Positions 15,571-23,298 of a stretch of 64,000 nucleotides of DNA are shown piece by piece. Position 1 is the first letter of the stretch, and each line of letters opens with the position of its first letter. The position numbers and the translations under genes are program-made. Below the pieces are notes generated by a model that was not told where the DNA came from, searched no databases, and saw nothing but the letters and a program-made list of their open reading frames with translations. The DNA comes from Ramlibacter ginsenosidimutans (GTDB lineage Bacteria; Pseudomonadota; Gammaproteobacteria; Burkholderiales; Burkholderiaceae_C). The stretch is from the NCBI RefSeq assembly GCF_016654015.1, contig NZ_JAEPWM010000005.1, positions 186,001-250,000 of the forward strand. Direction: 5' to 3'.

Positions 15571-17223
15571 ATGATCCCCAGCGAGTATTGCTACTGCCCG
15601 CCGCCATTGATTTCTCACCAAGAACCGTCCCGTTCGAGCAGACAGACGCTCTCCAACCGGGACTCCCTCATGGCCATGCTGGGCCTGTGCTGCGTTGCAA
15701 CGCTGGTGGCGCTGGACCAGACGGTGGTCAGTACCGCGCTCCCCGCCATCGTCACCGAACTTCATGGTTTCGATCTCTATGCGTGGGTCGCGACGTCCTA
15801 TCTCCTGACCTCGGTGATCACCGTGCCCGTCGTCGGGCGCCTGGGTGACCAGTTCGGACGCAGGCCCTTCGTGCTCGCCTCCATCGTCATCTTCTGCGCG
15901 GCGTCGGCATTTTGCGGTTACGCGAGCAACATGCACGCGCTGGTTGCGGCGCGCGCGCTGCAGGGCGTCGGCGGTGGCATGCTGGTGGGTAGCGCCTTCG
16001 CGTCGATCGTGGACCTCTTTCCCGATGCGCACGTTCGCCTGCGCTGGCAGATGATGATGGCGTCCGCCTTCGGCCTGGCGAACACGCTCGGTCCATCGCT
16101 GGGCGGCGCGCTGACGCAGTCCCCTGGCTGGCGGTGGATCTTCTACATCAACCTGCCGATAGGCTTGGTTGCACTGGCCGCGGTCTGGCGCTTCCTGCCG
16201 CACGTGCGCCACGGCACGTCCGGCGAGAAGACGCGAATCGACTGGCCGGGTGCCGCGATGATCGCGGCCGGGCTGGGCAGCCTGCAGCTGCTGGTGGAAC
16301 TTGCGCCGCAGCACGGCTTCACGACCGGCATGGTGGCGATCGCGGTGCTCTGCGTCATTGCATTCGCGGCGCTGTTCCACTGGGAGCGCCGGGTCGCGCA
16401 TCCCCTGATCCCGGGCGCGCTGCTGCGCAATGCGTCCCTGCGCAGCATGTTTCTCCTGGCCGCCACCAACGGGTTCATGCAGTTCTCGCTGCTGGTGTAT
16501 GTGCCGCTCATGTTCCAGGGTGGCTTTGATCTCTCCGCGCGCACGGCCGGCATGCTGGTCACGCCACTGGTGGCCTTCATCATGGTGTCGAACGTATGCA
16601 ACGCGCGCATCCTGCCGCGCATCCCGCACGCCGCGCTGATGGTGAACCTGGGTTTCGCACTCACGACCCTGTGCACGGCCTGCATGCTGCTTGCCAACGC
16701 GCACTCGTCACATGCCTTCCTGGTGGCCGTGATGATGATCGGCGGCATCGGCATGGGCCTGACGATGCCGAACCTCACGATCACGATGCAGCAGGCTGCA
16801 CCGCGCAAGGACGTCGGTATCGGCATCGCGCTCCTGCAAAGCCAGCGCATGGTGGGCGCGATGCTGGGAACGGCGTTGACGGGCGCGACGGTGAACTGGG
16901 TCTACCGCCGCACGGTCGCCGATGCATTCGCGCGCGAGTCCGGCGGCGCCACTTGGCAGCAGCAACTCGCGAATCCCGAGATCCTTCTGAGCCAGGAGCG
17001 CCAGGCCACACTTCTCGGCCAGCTTACCGCAACGGGTTACAACGGCGCGGCGTTGATCGGGATGGCGCATGAGGCGCTGGTGCATGCGATCCACGTCGGC
17101 TTCTGGCTGACCATCGCGGTGGGTCTCGCCAGTTTCCTGAGCACCCGCACGATGCCGCGGATCAGTTTCCGCACTTCCAGCGTGAAGGCGGGAGTCGAGG
17201 AAGGTTACCTGCACGAGCCCTGA
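15571..17223 (+). CDS. DHA2 family MFS drug efflux transporter (EmrB/QacA type)
   Basis: The 550-aa protein is a 14-TM major facilitator. Near the N-terminus LDQTVVSTALPAIVTEL and YLLTSVITVPVVGRLGDQFGRRPF carry the motif D1 and motif A signatures of the DHA2 (EmrB/QacA) family, and ARALQGVGGGMLVG carries motif B. Such pumps export drugs or toxic organic compounds with proton antiport. The start is uncertain: ATG 15571 has GGAGG only 1 nt away, GTG 15514 gives an extra 19 residues, and ATG 15670 begins at the conserved region. No regulator gene is adjacent. Confidence 0.88.
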   Translation: MIPSEYCYCPPPLISHQEPSRSSRQTLSNRDSLMAMLGLCCVATLVALDQTVVSTALPAIVTELHGFDLYAWVATSYLLTSVITVPVVGRLGDQFGRRPFVLASIVIFCAASAFCGYASNMHALVAARALQGVGGGMLVGSAFASIVDLFPDAHVRLRWQMMMASAFGLANTLGPSLGGALTQSPGWRWIFYINLPIGLVALAAVWRFLPHVRHGTSGEKTRIDWPGAAMIAAGLGSLQLLVELAPQHGFTTGMVAIAVLCVIAFAALFHWERRVAHPLIPGALLRNASLRSMFLLAATNGFMQFSLLVYVPLMFQGGFDLSARTAGMLVTPLVAFIMVSNVCNARILPRIPHAALMVNLGFALTTLCTACMLLANAHSSHAFLVAVMMIGGIGMGLTMPNLTITMQQAAPRKDVGIGIALLQSQRMVGAMLGTALTGATVNWVYRRTVADAFARESGGATWQQQLANPEILLSQERQATLLGQLTATGYNGAALIGMAHEALVHAIHVGFWLTIAVGLASFLSTRTMPRISFRTSSVKAGVEEGYLHEP

Positions 17224-17250
17224 GAGGGCATCTGCGCAGTGGCACAAAGC

Positions 17251-17280
17251 AAAACGCCCACCGGCGGTGGGCGTCCTTCG
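17251..17280. terminator. bidirectional intrinsic terminator
   Basis: CGCCCACC (17255-17262) pairs perfectly with GGTGGGCG (17266-17273) over a GGC loop. It is preceded by AAAA and followed by TCCTT, so it can serve both the MFS gene and the convergent beta-barrel gene. Confidence 0.75.
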
Positions 17281-17314
17281 CAGCCTGGGGCATGCACCCT
17301 CAGCTGCGAATCCT

Positions 17315-17830
17315 TCAGAAGCGGTAGCCGAGTCCCAGCGTCACGCCGTCCACCTTGACGCCGTCCTTGTCGGCGAGACGGGTGTAGTCGAGGCCGACAT
17401 TCACCCTGGGCGTGACGTTGTACTTGGCGCCGACGCCGTAGGCGAAGTCGTTGGACGAGACGTCACCGGTGGACAGGCCAACATTGGTGCGGGCGAAGCC
17501 CACTCGGGCGAACACTTCGGTGTTGCCGAAGTCGTACTTGGGCTTGACGAAGACACCATAGCTGGACTTCAGTTTGGCGGTGATCCCGTTGTCGGTGTCA
17601 TGGCCCGTGCCGCCTTCCAGCATGCCTTCGACAGCCAGGTTGGGGTGCACGTCATAGCCGATGATGCCGCGCACGGCGCCCGGCGTGGCCTTCACGCCGT
17701 TGCCGTGGATCTGGGTCCAGGAATAACCGAGCTCGCCGTACAGGGGTCCGGCAGCGGGGGCTTGTTGCGCGTGGGCGGCAACGCCCAGCAGCAGGCTCGC
17801 TGCAGCAGTCGCGATCGCGATAACTTTCAT
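17315..17830 (-). CDS. outer-membrane beta-barrel protein (OmpA/OmpX-like porin family)
   Basis: The 171-aa protein has a clear Sec signal ending AAHAQQ (cleavage about residue 21). The mature part consists of alternating aromatic/hydrophobic strands (YGELGYSWTQI, GVFVKPKYDFG, EVFARVGFART, YGVGAKYNVTP, VNVGLDYTRL) and ends with the C-terminal phenylalanine of GLGYRF, the recognition signal for BAM-mediated outer-membrane insertion. The size suggests eight strands. AAAGAAG precedes the start. Function is probably structural or minor permeability. Confidence 0.88.
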   Translation of the reverse strand: MKVIAIATAAASLLLGVAAHAQQAPAAGPLYGELGYSWTQIHGNGVKATPGAVRGIIGYDVHPNLAVEGMLEGGTGHDTDNGITAKLKSSYGVFVKPKYDFGNTEVFARVGFARTNVGLSTGDVSSNDFAYGVGAKYNVTPRVNVGLDYTRLADKDGVKVDGVTLGLGYRF

Positions 17831-18031
17831 CTTGCTTCTTTCACTTTGGTTCTAAGACCCGCATCAGCTGCGGGCCGCGCCAGTTTGCATGGCGCACTTG
17901 TCCGCTCGGTACCGGCGGATGTAGCGCCGGTAAAGAGCATGTGCAGCGTGCAAGCGGAAGGCCGCGCGTGTAACTCCTGAGCCGCTCCTGGCCATGGATC
18001 TCGCCTCCCGGCGCGGCAGATCGGTGCCATC

Positions 18032-18085
18032 ATGGACGAAGCAACCGGAGGGGCTCGGGTCCGTCCGCGGGAGTTCTCAGTCTGA
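18032..18085 (+). other. 17-codon upstream ORF coupled to the GMC gene
   Basis: ATG 18032 opens a 17-codon frame ending in TGA 18083-18085, so that its stop overlaps the putative CTG start of the GMC gene. It may be a leader for translational coupling, or the true N-terminus of the GMC protein separated by a frameshift. Nothing in its sequence is recognisable. Confidence 0.35.
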
Positions 18086-19647
18086 TCCACGACCACTACG
18101 ATCTGATCGTCATCGGCAGCGGGCCGGGTGGCGCATCGCTCGCGCAGCGCCTCGCACCGACGGGCAAGCGCATCCTGATCCTGGAACGGGGCGATTACCT
18201 GCCGCGCTCGGAAAAGAACTGGAGCAGCCAGGCGGTCTTCGTCGACGGCATCTATCAGGCGCGGGAGACCTGGACCAACGCCACGGGCAAGACGTTCAGC
18301 CCCGCCCTGCATTACTTCGTCGGTGGTAACAGCAAGGTCTACGGCGGTGCGCTCCTGCGCCTGCGCGAGCGCGACTTCGGGGAGGTTCTGCACGCCGGTG
18401 GGGTGTCTCCCGCGTGGCCGCTGGACTACGCGGTGTTCGAGCCGTACTACGCGCAGGCCGAGCGGCTCTTTCACGTCCACGGGCAGCGCGGGGAGGATCC
18501 GCTCGAACCGTGGGCGAGCACGCCTTATCCGCACCCGCCGGTGAGCCACGAGCCCAGGATCGCCCAGCTGGACGCGGACCTGCGTGCTATCGGGCTGCAC
18601 CCGTTCCATCTGCCGCTTGGCATCCTTCTCGATGAGAAGCCCGATGGAACTCCGACGCCCACCAGCGTCTGCATGCGCTGCAGCTTCTTCGACGGCTTCC
18701 CGTGCCTGCTCAATGGCAAGGCGGACGCCCAGGTCATCTGCGTGGACCCGATGCTGGCCGCCCACGACAACGTCACCTTGATGACCAACGCCTATGTGTC
18801 CCGCCTCGGCACCGATGCTTCCGGCCGCCGGGTCGACGCCGTGCATGTGACGCGCAACGGTGGCGAGGAGATCTATTCGGCCGACATCGTCGTGGTCGCC
18901 TGCGGTGCGCTCTCCTCGGCGCTGCTGCTGCTGCGATCGGCCAACGATCAGCATCCCGACGGCCTTGCCAACGGCTCTGGCCAGGTGGGACGCAACTACA
19001 TGCGCCATCACATGAGCGTGCTGATGGCGGTCATGCCGCAGGCCAACGACACGGTGTTCCAGAAGACGCTTGCGTTCAGCGATTTCTATTTCGGCGCGGA
19101 CGACTGGCCGCATCCGCTCGGACTCGTGCAGATGTGCGCCACCAGCCATGCTCCGCAGATCCGGGGCGAGGTGCTGCCCGAATGGCTGGAATGGCTGCCC
19201 CGGATGCCCTTCGAACAGATCGCGCGCCACTCGATGGATTTCTGGCTGCAGGCCGAAGACCTGCCGCATCCGGACAACCGTATCTACTACAAGGACGGCA
19301 TGGTCCACCTGGATCAGCACGAGACCAATCCCCAGGCGCTGCACCATCTCAAGCGCAAACTCAAGCAGGTGCTCACCGAGGCCGGCCATCCGCACGTGCT
19401 GCTGGAACGCAGTCTCTATTTCGGCAAGGACATCCTGCTGGACGGCACCGCCCACCAGGCGGGTACGGCGCGCTTCGGAACCGATCCCGCCACGTCGGTG
19501 CTCGACCTCGACTGCCGCGCCCACGAGGTCGACAACCTGTACCTGGCCGATGCCAGTTTCTTTCCGTCGATCGGCGCGGTGAACCCCACGCTGACCATCA
19601 TCGCCAACGCACTTCGGGTCGCCGACCGCATCAGGGAGCGGCTGTGA
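18082..19647 (+). CDS. GMC family FAD-dependent oxidoreductase; no canonical start codon
   Basis: The gene encodes about 521 aa oxidising an alcohol or sugar hydroxyl with FAD. The dinucleotide motif IGSGPGG (11-17) is at the expected N-terminal place, ILERGDYLP follows, and the C-terminus has the GMC signature NLYLADASFFPS and VNPTLTIIANALRVADRI. A cysteine group C197-M-R-C200 and GFPC208 lies in the middle. No ATG, GTG or TTG occurs in frame between the upstream stop at 17971 and 18403. The best candidate is CTG at 18082, with GGGAG 8 nt upstream, overlapping the stop of a 17-codon ORF (18032-18085). A frameshift or sequence error is the alternative. It heads a five-gene overlapping operon. 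Confidence 0.85.
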   Translation: MIHDHYDLIVIGSGPGGASLAQRLAPTGKRILILERGDYLPRSEKNWSSQAVFVDGIYQARETWTNATGKTFSPALHYFVGGNSKVYGGALLRLRERDFGEVLHAGGVSPAWPLDYAVFEPYYAQAERLFHVHGQRGEDPLEPWASTPYPHPPVSHEPRIAQLDADLRAIGLHPFHLPLGILLDEKPDGTPTPTSVCMRCSFFDGFPCLLNGKADAQVICVDPMLAAHDNVTLMTNAYVSRLGTDASGRRVDAVHVTRNGGEEIYSADIVVVACGALSSALLLLRSANDQHPDGLANGSGQVGRNYMRHHMSVLMAVMPQANDTVFQKTLAFSDFYFGADDWPHPLGLVQMCATSHAPQIRGEVLPEWLEWLPRMPFEQIARHSMDFWLQAEDLPHPDNRIYYKDGMVHLDQHETNPQALHHLKRKLKQVLTEAGHPHVLLERSLYFGKDILLDGTAHQAGTARFGTDPATSVLDLDCRAHEVDNLYLADASFFPSIGAVNPTLTIIANALRVADRIRERL

Positions 19648-20117
19648 GCAGTGCTGCGATGGCGGCCTTGGCCGTGCGCTGTGGGCTGGTCCTGCTGTTC
19701 CTGCCCTTCAGCGCCCTGGACAAGGTGCTGAACTTCGAGGGCGCGGTCCGCCAGGCGAGCGAGACGTTCCCCTGGCGCCCACTCGCGATCGCCGCGATCC
19801 TTTGCGGGCTCGGCATCGAAGTGTTCATGTCGCTCGGCATCGTCACCGGTGTCGCGGACCGGGCGTGTGCGCTGGCGATGGCGGCGTATTGCGCCGCGAC
19901 CGCGATCCTGTGGAAACGCTTCTGGGCCCAGGGCGACTTCTGGTCCGACGCAGGCGGCCGGGGCCGGACGCTGTTCTGGGATTTCCTGAAGAACCTGTCG
20001 CTCGCCGCCGGGTTCCTGCTCCTGACCGTCGGCACCGACGGATCGGGGCTGGCCGTTTTCCTCGCGCATCCGCTGGCATCCAGCCATCCCTACGCCGCAC
20101 GCATGGAGAAGCCATGA
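19644..20117 (+). CDS. DoxX-like membrane protein
   Basis: The 157-aa protein has four predicted membrane helices (LAVRCGLVLLFLPFSALDKV, LAIAAILCGLGIEVFMSLGI, ALAMAAYCAATAIL, LSLAAGFLLLTVG) and the FSALDKVLNF and FLKNLSLAAGFL segments typical of DoxX-like proteins. In this operon it may be the membrane electron acceptor or anchor for the GMC dehydrogenase, as DoxX/DoxD proteins are linked to quinone-dependent oxidation elsewhere; this is inference. GTG start overlaps the GMC stop (GTGA), and its own stop overlaps the next start (ATGA). Confidence 0.75.
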   Translation: MSSAAMAALAVRCGLVLLFLPFSALDKVLNFEGAVRQASETFPWRPLAIAAILCGLGIEVFMSLGIVTGVADRACALAMAAYCAATAILWKRFWAQGDFWSDAGGRGRTLFWDFLKNLSLAAGFLLLTVGTDGSGLAVFLAHPLASSHPYAARMEKP

Positions 20118-20560
20118 GCGATCTCGGTCCCCGCCCCAGCGTTCCGTACTGGCATCTGTGGGTCGACGAGGAAGGCGTCAGCCACCAGCGCCAGTGCCGT
20201 CTCGACCACTACGGTCCGCACCGCGTTGGCGATGCGGATGCACAGTGGAACAATCCCCAGCCGCGCTCCGAGGCCAGCGTCGTCTTCACCGTCCAGCCGG
20301 TCGGCTGGGTGGGCGAGTGGCACGAGAATCCGGCGCCGCAATGGATCGTGGTCCTGTCGGGACGCTGGTTCATCGAGAGCATGGATGGCACGCGCATCGA
20401 GCAGGGGCCGGGCGAGTTCTCGCTCGGCGAAGACCAGGGTTGCGTCGAGCAGGGCGGCAGGAAGGGCCACCGCTCCGGCACCGTCGGCAACGAGCCGTGC
20501 TGTCTGATGACGGTGCAGCTCCATGTCGATCCTGTGCGCGCACCTTGCCACGTGAGGTAG
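20114..20560 (+). CDS. cupin-domain protein
   Basis: The 148-aa protein has a single cupin-like barrel: VVFTVQPVGWVGEWHENPAPQWIVVLSGRWFIES (about 55-90) and EQGPGEFSLGEDQGCVEQGGRKGHRS (about 95-120). H75 and H121 could bind a metal, though the second cupin motif is poorly kept. It may be an isomerase or dioxygenase-like enzyme acting on the sugar-derived intermediate of the operon. It overlaps the DoxX gene by ATGA. Confidence 0.7.
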   Translation: MSDLGPRPSVPYWHLWVDEEGVSHQRQCRLDHYGPHRVGDADAQWNNPQPRSEASVVFTVQPVGWVGEWHENPAPQWIVVLSGRWFIESMDGTRIEQGPGEFSLGEDQGCVEQGGRKGHRSGTVGNEPCCLMTVQLHVDPVRAPCHVR

Positions 20561-20564
20561 CGGC

Positions 20565-21467
20565 ATGGACAGCATCGAGATCTGCGATCCGCGTTTTCGC
20601 GCACTGGTGCTGGCCAATGCGCCGCTGGAGACACTCGGCACCGGCTATCGCTGGCTGGAAGGACCGGTGTGGTTCGCGGACCATGACTGCCTGTACGTCA
20701 GCGACCTGCCCAACGACCGCGTGCTGCGCTGGAGCGAACACGGCGGCATCTCGGTATTCCGCCAGCCCTCCGGCTTCGCCAACGGCCACGCGCGCGACCG
20801 CCAGGGACGCCTGCTCACCTGCTCGCACCGCCACCGCAACGTCACGCGCATCGAGTTCGATGGAACCGTGACCGTGCTCGCCAGCCATCGCGACGGCAGG
20901 CGCCTCAATTCGCCCAATGACATCGTCTGCAAGTCGGACGGGACGATCTGGTTCAGCGACCCGATCTACGGTATCAGCACCGACTACGAAGGCGGCAAGC
21001 AGCAGCAGGAATTGCCGCCGACGCTCTACCGGCTCGATCCGGCCAGCGGAGAGCTGCGCATCGCTACGGCCGATTTCGTCAACCCGAACGGACTGGCCTT
21101 CTCGCCGGACGAGCGCTGGCTTTATGTCGCCGAGACCGGCGACCAGTTCGACGACGCAGCGCCGCGCTGCATCCGCCGCTTCGCAGTTGGCGAAGACGGC
21201 AAGCTTTCGGGCGGCGAACGTTTTTACAGCGTCACGCCGGGCGCTGCCGACGGCTTTCGTGTCGACGAGCAGGGCAATCTCTGGTCGAGCGCGGGCGATG
21301 GCGTCCACTGCATCAGCCCGCAGGGCGAGTTGCTCGGCAAGATCCTCACACCATCGCCGGTGGCCAACGTGTGCTTCGGCGGCCGCAACCGGTCGCGCCT
21401 GTTCGTCTGCGCCTCGCACACGCTGATGGCGATCTACACCAACGCGCGCGGATGCGTTCGCCCGTGA
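20565..21467 (+). CDS. SMP-30/gluconolactonase family lactonase
   Basis: The 300-aa six-bladed beta-propeller hydrolyses sugar lactones using a divalent metal. Family motifs visible are YRWLEGPVWF with the first metal-ligand Glu, RLNSPNDIVCKSDGTIWFSDP with the ligand Asn, FVNPNGLAFSPDERWLYVAET, and AADGFRVDEQGNLWSS with the catalytic Asp. It lies 4 nt after the cupin gene. A GMC dehydrogenase producing a lactone and this lactonase opening it form a logical pair. Confidence 0.9.
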   Translation: MDSIEICDPRFRALVLANAPLETLGTGYRWLEGPVWFADHDCLYVSDLPNDRVLRWSEHGGISVFRQPSGFANGHARDRQGRLLTCSHRHRNVTRIEFDGTVTVLASHRDGRRLNSPNDIVCKSDGTIWFSDPIYGISTDYEGGKQQQELPPTLYRLDPASGELRIATADFVNPNGLAFSPDERWLYVAETGDQFDDAAPRCIRRFAVGEDGKLSGGERFYSVTPGAADGFRVDEQGNLWSSAGDGVHCISPQGELLGKILTPSPVANVCFGGRNRSRLFVCASHTLMAIYTNARGCVRP

Positions 21468-22285
21468 CGGCCAGTCTCACGGCCATCCTCGCGTTCCGGC
21501 TGGTGACCCGCGAGCCGGCGCGGCTCGTGGCCTTCTATACGGGACTCGGTTTCGCCGCGGGCGAGCCGCAAGCGATCCCCGCCGCGGAAATGACGCTGCT
21601 CGGGTTGCAGGGCGTCGGCTGGCGGCGAACCCTGTCGCTTGGCGATCAGCGCATCGAGCTGGATCATTTCGACCCGCCGGGGCAGCCTTATCCGTCGAAC
21701 GTCACGGGCGCGGACAGCCGCTTCCAGCATCTGGCACTCGTCACCGACGATGCGGCCGCCGCCTGGTCGCGCGCTCGCGCGCTGGGCGCAGCGACGATTT
21801 CCGTCGGCGGGCCCGTGACATTGCCGGAGTCCTCGGGCGGCGTGACCGCCGTCAAGTTCCGCGATCCGGAGGGACATCCGCTGGAGCTGCTGCAGTTCGC
21901 CGGCTCACCGCGCAAGGCCGGCCTGCTTGGCATCGATCACAGCGCCATTTCGGTCGCCGACGTGGAGGCCTCCCGCGCTTTCTACGAAGCGCTGGGCCTG
22001 TCCACGCAAGGTCGAATGCTGAACCACGGTCCGACCCAGGCCGCACTCGATGCACTCGCCGGCGCCGAAGTGGATGTCGTGCCGCTGATGCCTGCGATCG
22101 GGACGCCGCACCTCGAGCTGCTCGGCTACCGCTCGCCATCCCCTCGAAGGGCAGGGCACCTGGCTGCGAACGACGTGGCAGCCACCCGCGTCGTGTGGAG
22201 CGCTGACCGCGACGGATTGCTGCGCGACCCCGATGGCCATCTCCATCTGCTCACCAGAGTTGACAAAGGATCGCCTCCTGGCTGA
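21452..22285 (+). CDS. VOC family protein with two glyoxalase-like repeats
   Basis: The 277-aa protein holds two vicinal-oxygen-chelate modules, one beginning at LAFRLVTREPARLVAFYTGLGF and ending GHPLELLQF (about 145), the other from LGIDHSAISVADVEASRAFYEALGL to LLRDPDGHLHLL. Such paired modules occur in dioxygenases, isomerases and dehydrochlorinases, so the reaction is unknown. The start is ATG 21452 or GTG 21464; the latter would overlap the lactonase stop as GTGA, matching the other junctions in this operon. Confidence 0.8.
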   Translation: MRSPVTASLTAILAFRLVTREPARLVAFYTGLGFAAGEPQAIPAAEMTLLGLQGVGWRRTLSLGDQRIELDHFDPPGQPYPSNVTGADSRFQHLALVTDDAAAAWSRARALGAATISVGGPVTLPESSGGVTAVKFRDPEGHPLELLQFAGSPRKAGLLGIDHSAISVADVEASRAFYEALGLSTQGRMLNHGPTQAALDALAGAEVDVVPLMPAIGTPHLELLGYRSPSPRRAGHLAANDVAATRVVWSADRDGLLRDPDGHLHLLTRVDKGSPPG

Positions 22286-22342
22286 GATCAACGTGACCCG
22301 CTGAGCGTTGCCATCGGCGGCCAGCGCTGCTGCATCCGAACA

Positions 22343-22948
22343 ATGGCGCCGTGGCTTAATCCGGCAGTGAGTCCCCTATCCCTTCAAGCGGAACGCTTCG
22401 TTTCCGAGATCGTCCGTAACCGTTTCAACCGCGCCATCCTGGATGCGTGGAGCGATCTCGCATTGCCGGACGGTTGGCTGGTGGCCGGATGCCTCTTCCA
22501 GACCGTGTGGAACCTCCAGTCCGGCCGCTTGCCGCACGAAGGGATCAAGGATTACGACATCTTCTACTTCGACGCGGACGATTTTTCGGCGGCCGGCGAG
22601 GCGCGCGTGCAGGCGCGCGTCGAGCGGCTGCTCGGTTTCCTCGGTGTTCCCATCGAGGTCAAGAACCAGGCGCGGGTGCACCTTTGGTACGAGGAGCACT
22701 TCGGCCATCCTTATCCGCAGCTCGCCACCGCGAGGGAGGGAATCGACCGGTTCCTGATTCCCTCGACCTGTGTCGGCGTGCGTCGCACGGCCAGCGGTCA
22801 CGAGCTCTACGCACCCAACGGACTGGAGATCCTGTACGCCGGGCTCATCACGCCCAATCCGCTGACGCCCCATCTGACGCTCTTTCGGGAAAAGGCCGCG
22901 TCTTATCAAAGCCGCTGGAACTGGCTGCAGGTTCGTGAAGCGGCGTGA
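22343..22948 (+). CDS. nucleotidyltransferase family protein (NTP_transf_6 type)
   Basis: The 201-aa product matches the small COG3575-type nucleotidyltransferase-fold family. Key segments are VAGCLFQTVWNL, LPHEGIKDYDIFYFDADD with the paired acidic residues of the active site, VPIEVKNQARVHLWYEEHFG and the basic/aromatic C-terminus. The substrate is unknown. It is a single gene after the GMC operon, with an 85-nt gap before it and no strong terminator seen. Confidence 0.85.
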   Translation: MAPWLNPAVSPLSLQAERFVSEIVRNRFNRAILDAWSDLALPDGWLVAGCLFQTVWNLQSGRLPHEGIKDYDIFYFDADDFSAAGEARVQARVERLLGFLGVPIEVKNQARVHLWYEEHFGHPYPQLATAREGIDRFLIPSTCVGVRRTASGHELYAPNGLEILYAGLITPNPLTPHLTLFREKAASYQSRWNWLQVREAA

Positions 22949-23181
22949 GGGCTGCATCAACGCAGGCGCACTGGGCGGAGCTGGGCCTCGAGGCCGCGCT
23001 GCCTCCTGGAAGCGAGGACCTCTGGCTGGACATGCGCAGGGCCGGAGGGAAACGTGAAGGGGCTGCGTTCGATCGGCTTCGTGCCAGAGTGACGCGACCG
23101 TGTGCCCGGCCGCTTGCACGTTTCCCCAATGGCGGCGATTCGCGGTAGCGGCAAGCATGACGCATCTGCAGGGAGGAAACC

Positions 23182-23298
23182 ATGCGAAGCCTTTCCCGTC
23201 TCGCCTGGACGATGTGCGTTGCGTCCGCGGGACTTGCGCCTGCCGCCGGGGCATCCCAGACCTGGCAGTTCGTCGGCGCGCGAAAATCGCGCGCATGA
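23182..23298 (+). CDS. 38-residue leader-like ORF with signal peptide, coupled to the TAXI gene
   Basis: GGGAGG (23171-23176) lies 5 nt before ATG 23182, and the 38-codon frame ends in TGA overlapping the ATG of the next gene (ATGA at 23295-23298). The peptide begins MRSLSRLAWTMCVASAGLAP with a plausible Sec signal ending around AAGAS, then QTWQFVGARKSRA. It may be a truncated exported protein or a translational-coupling leader. The strong ribosome site here, and the absence of one before 23295, suggest it is really translated. Confidence 0.5.
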   Translation: MRSLSRLAWTMCVASAGLAPAAGASQTWQFVGARKSRA

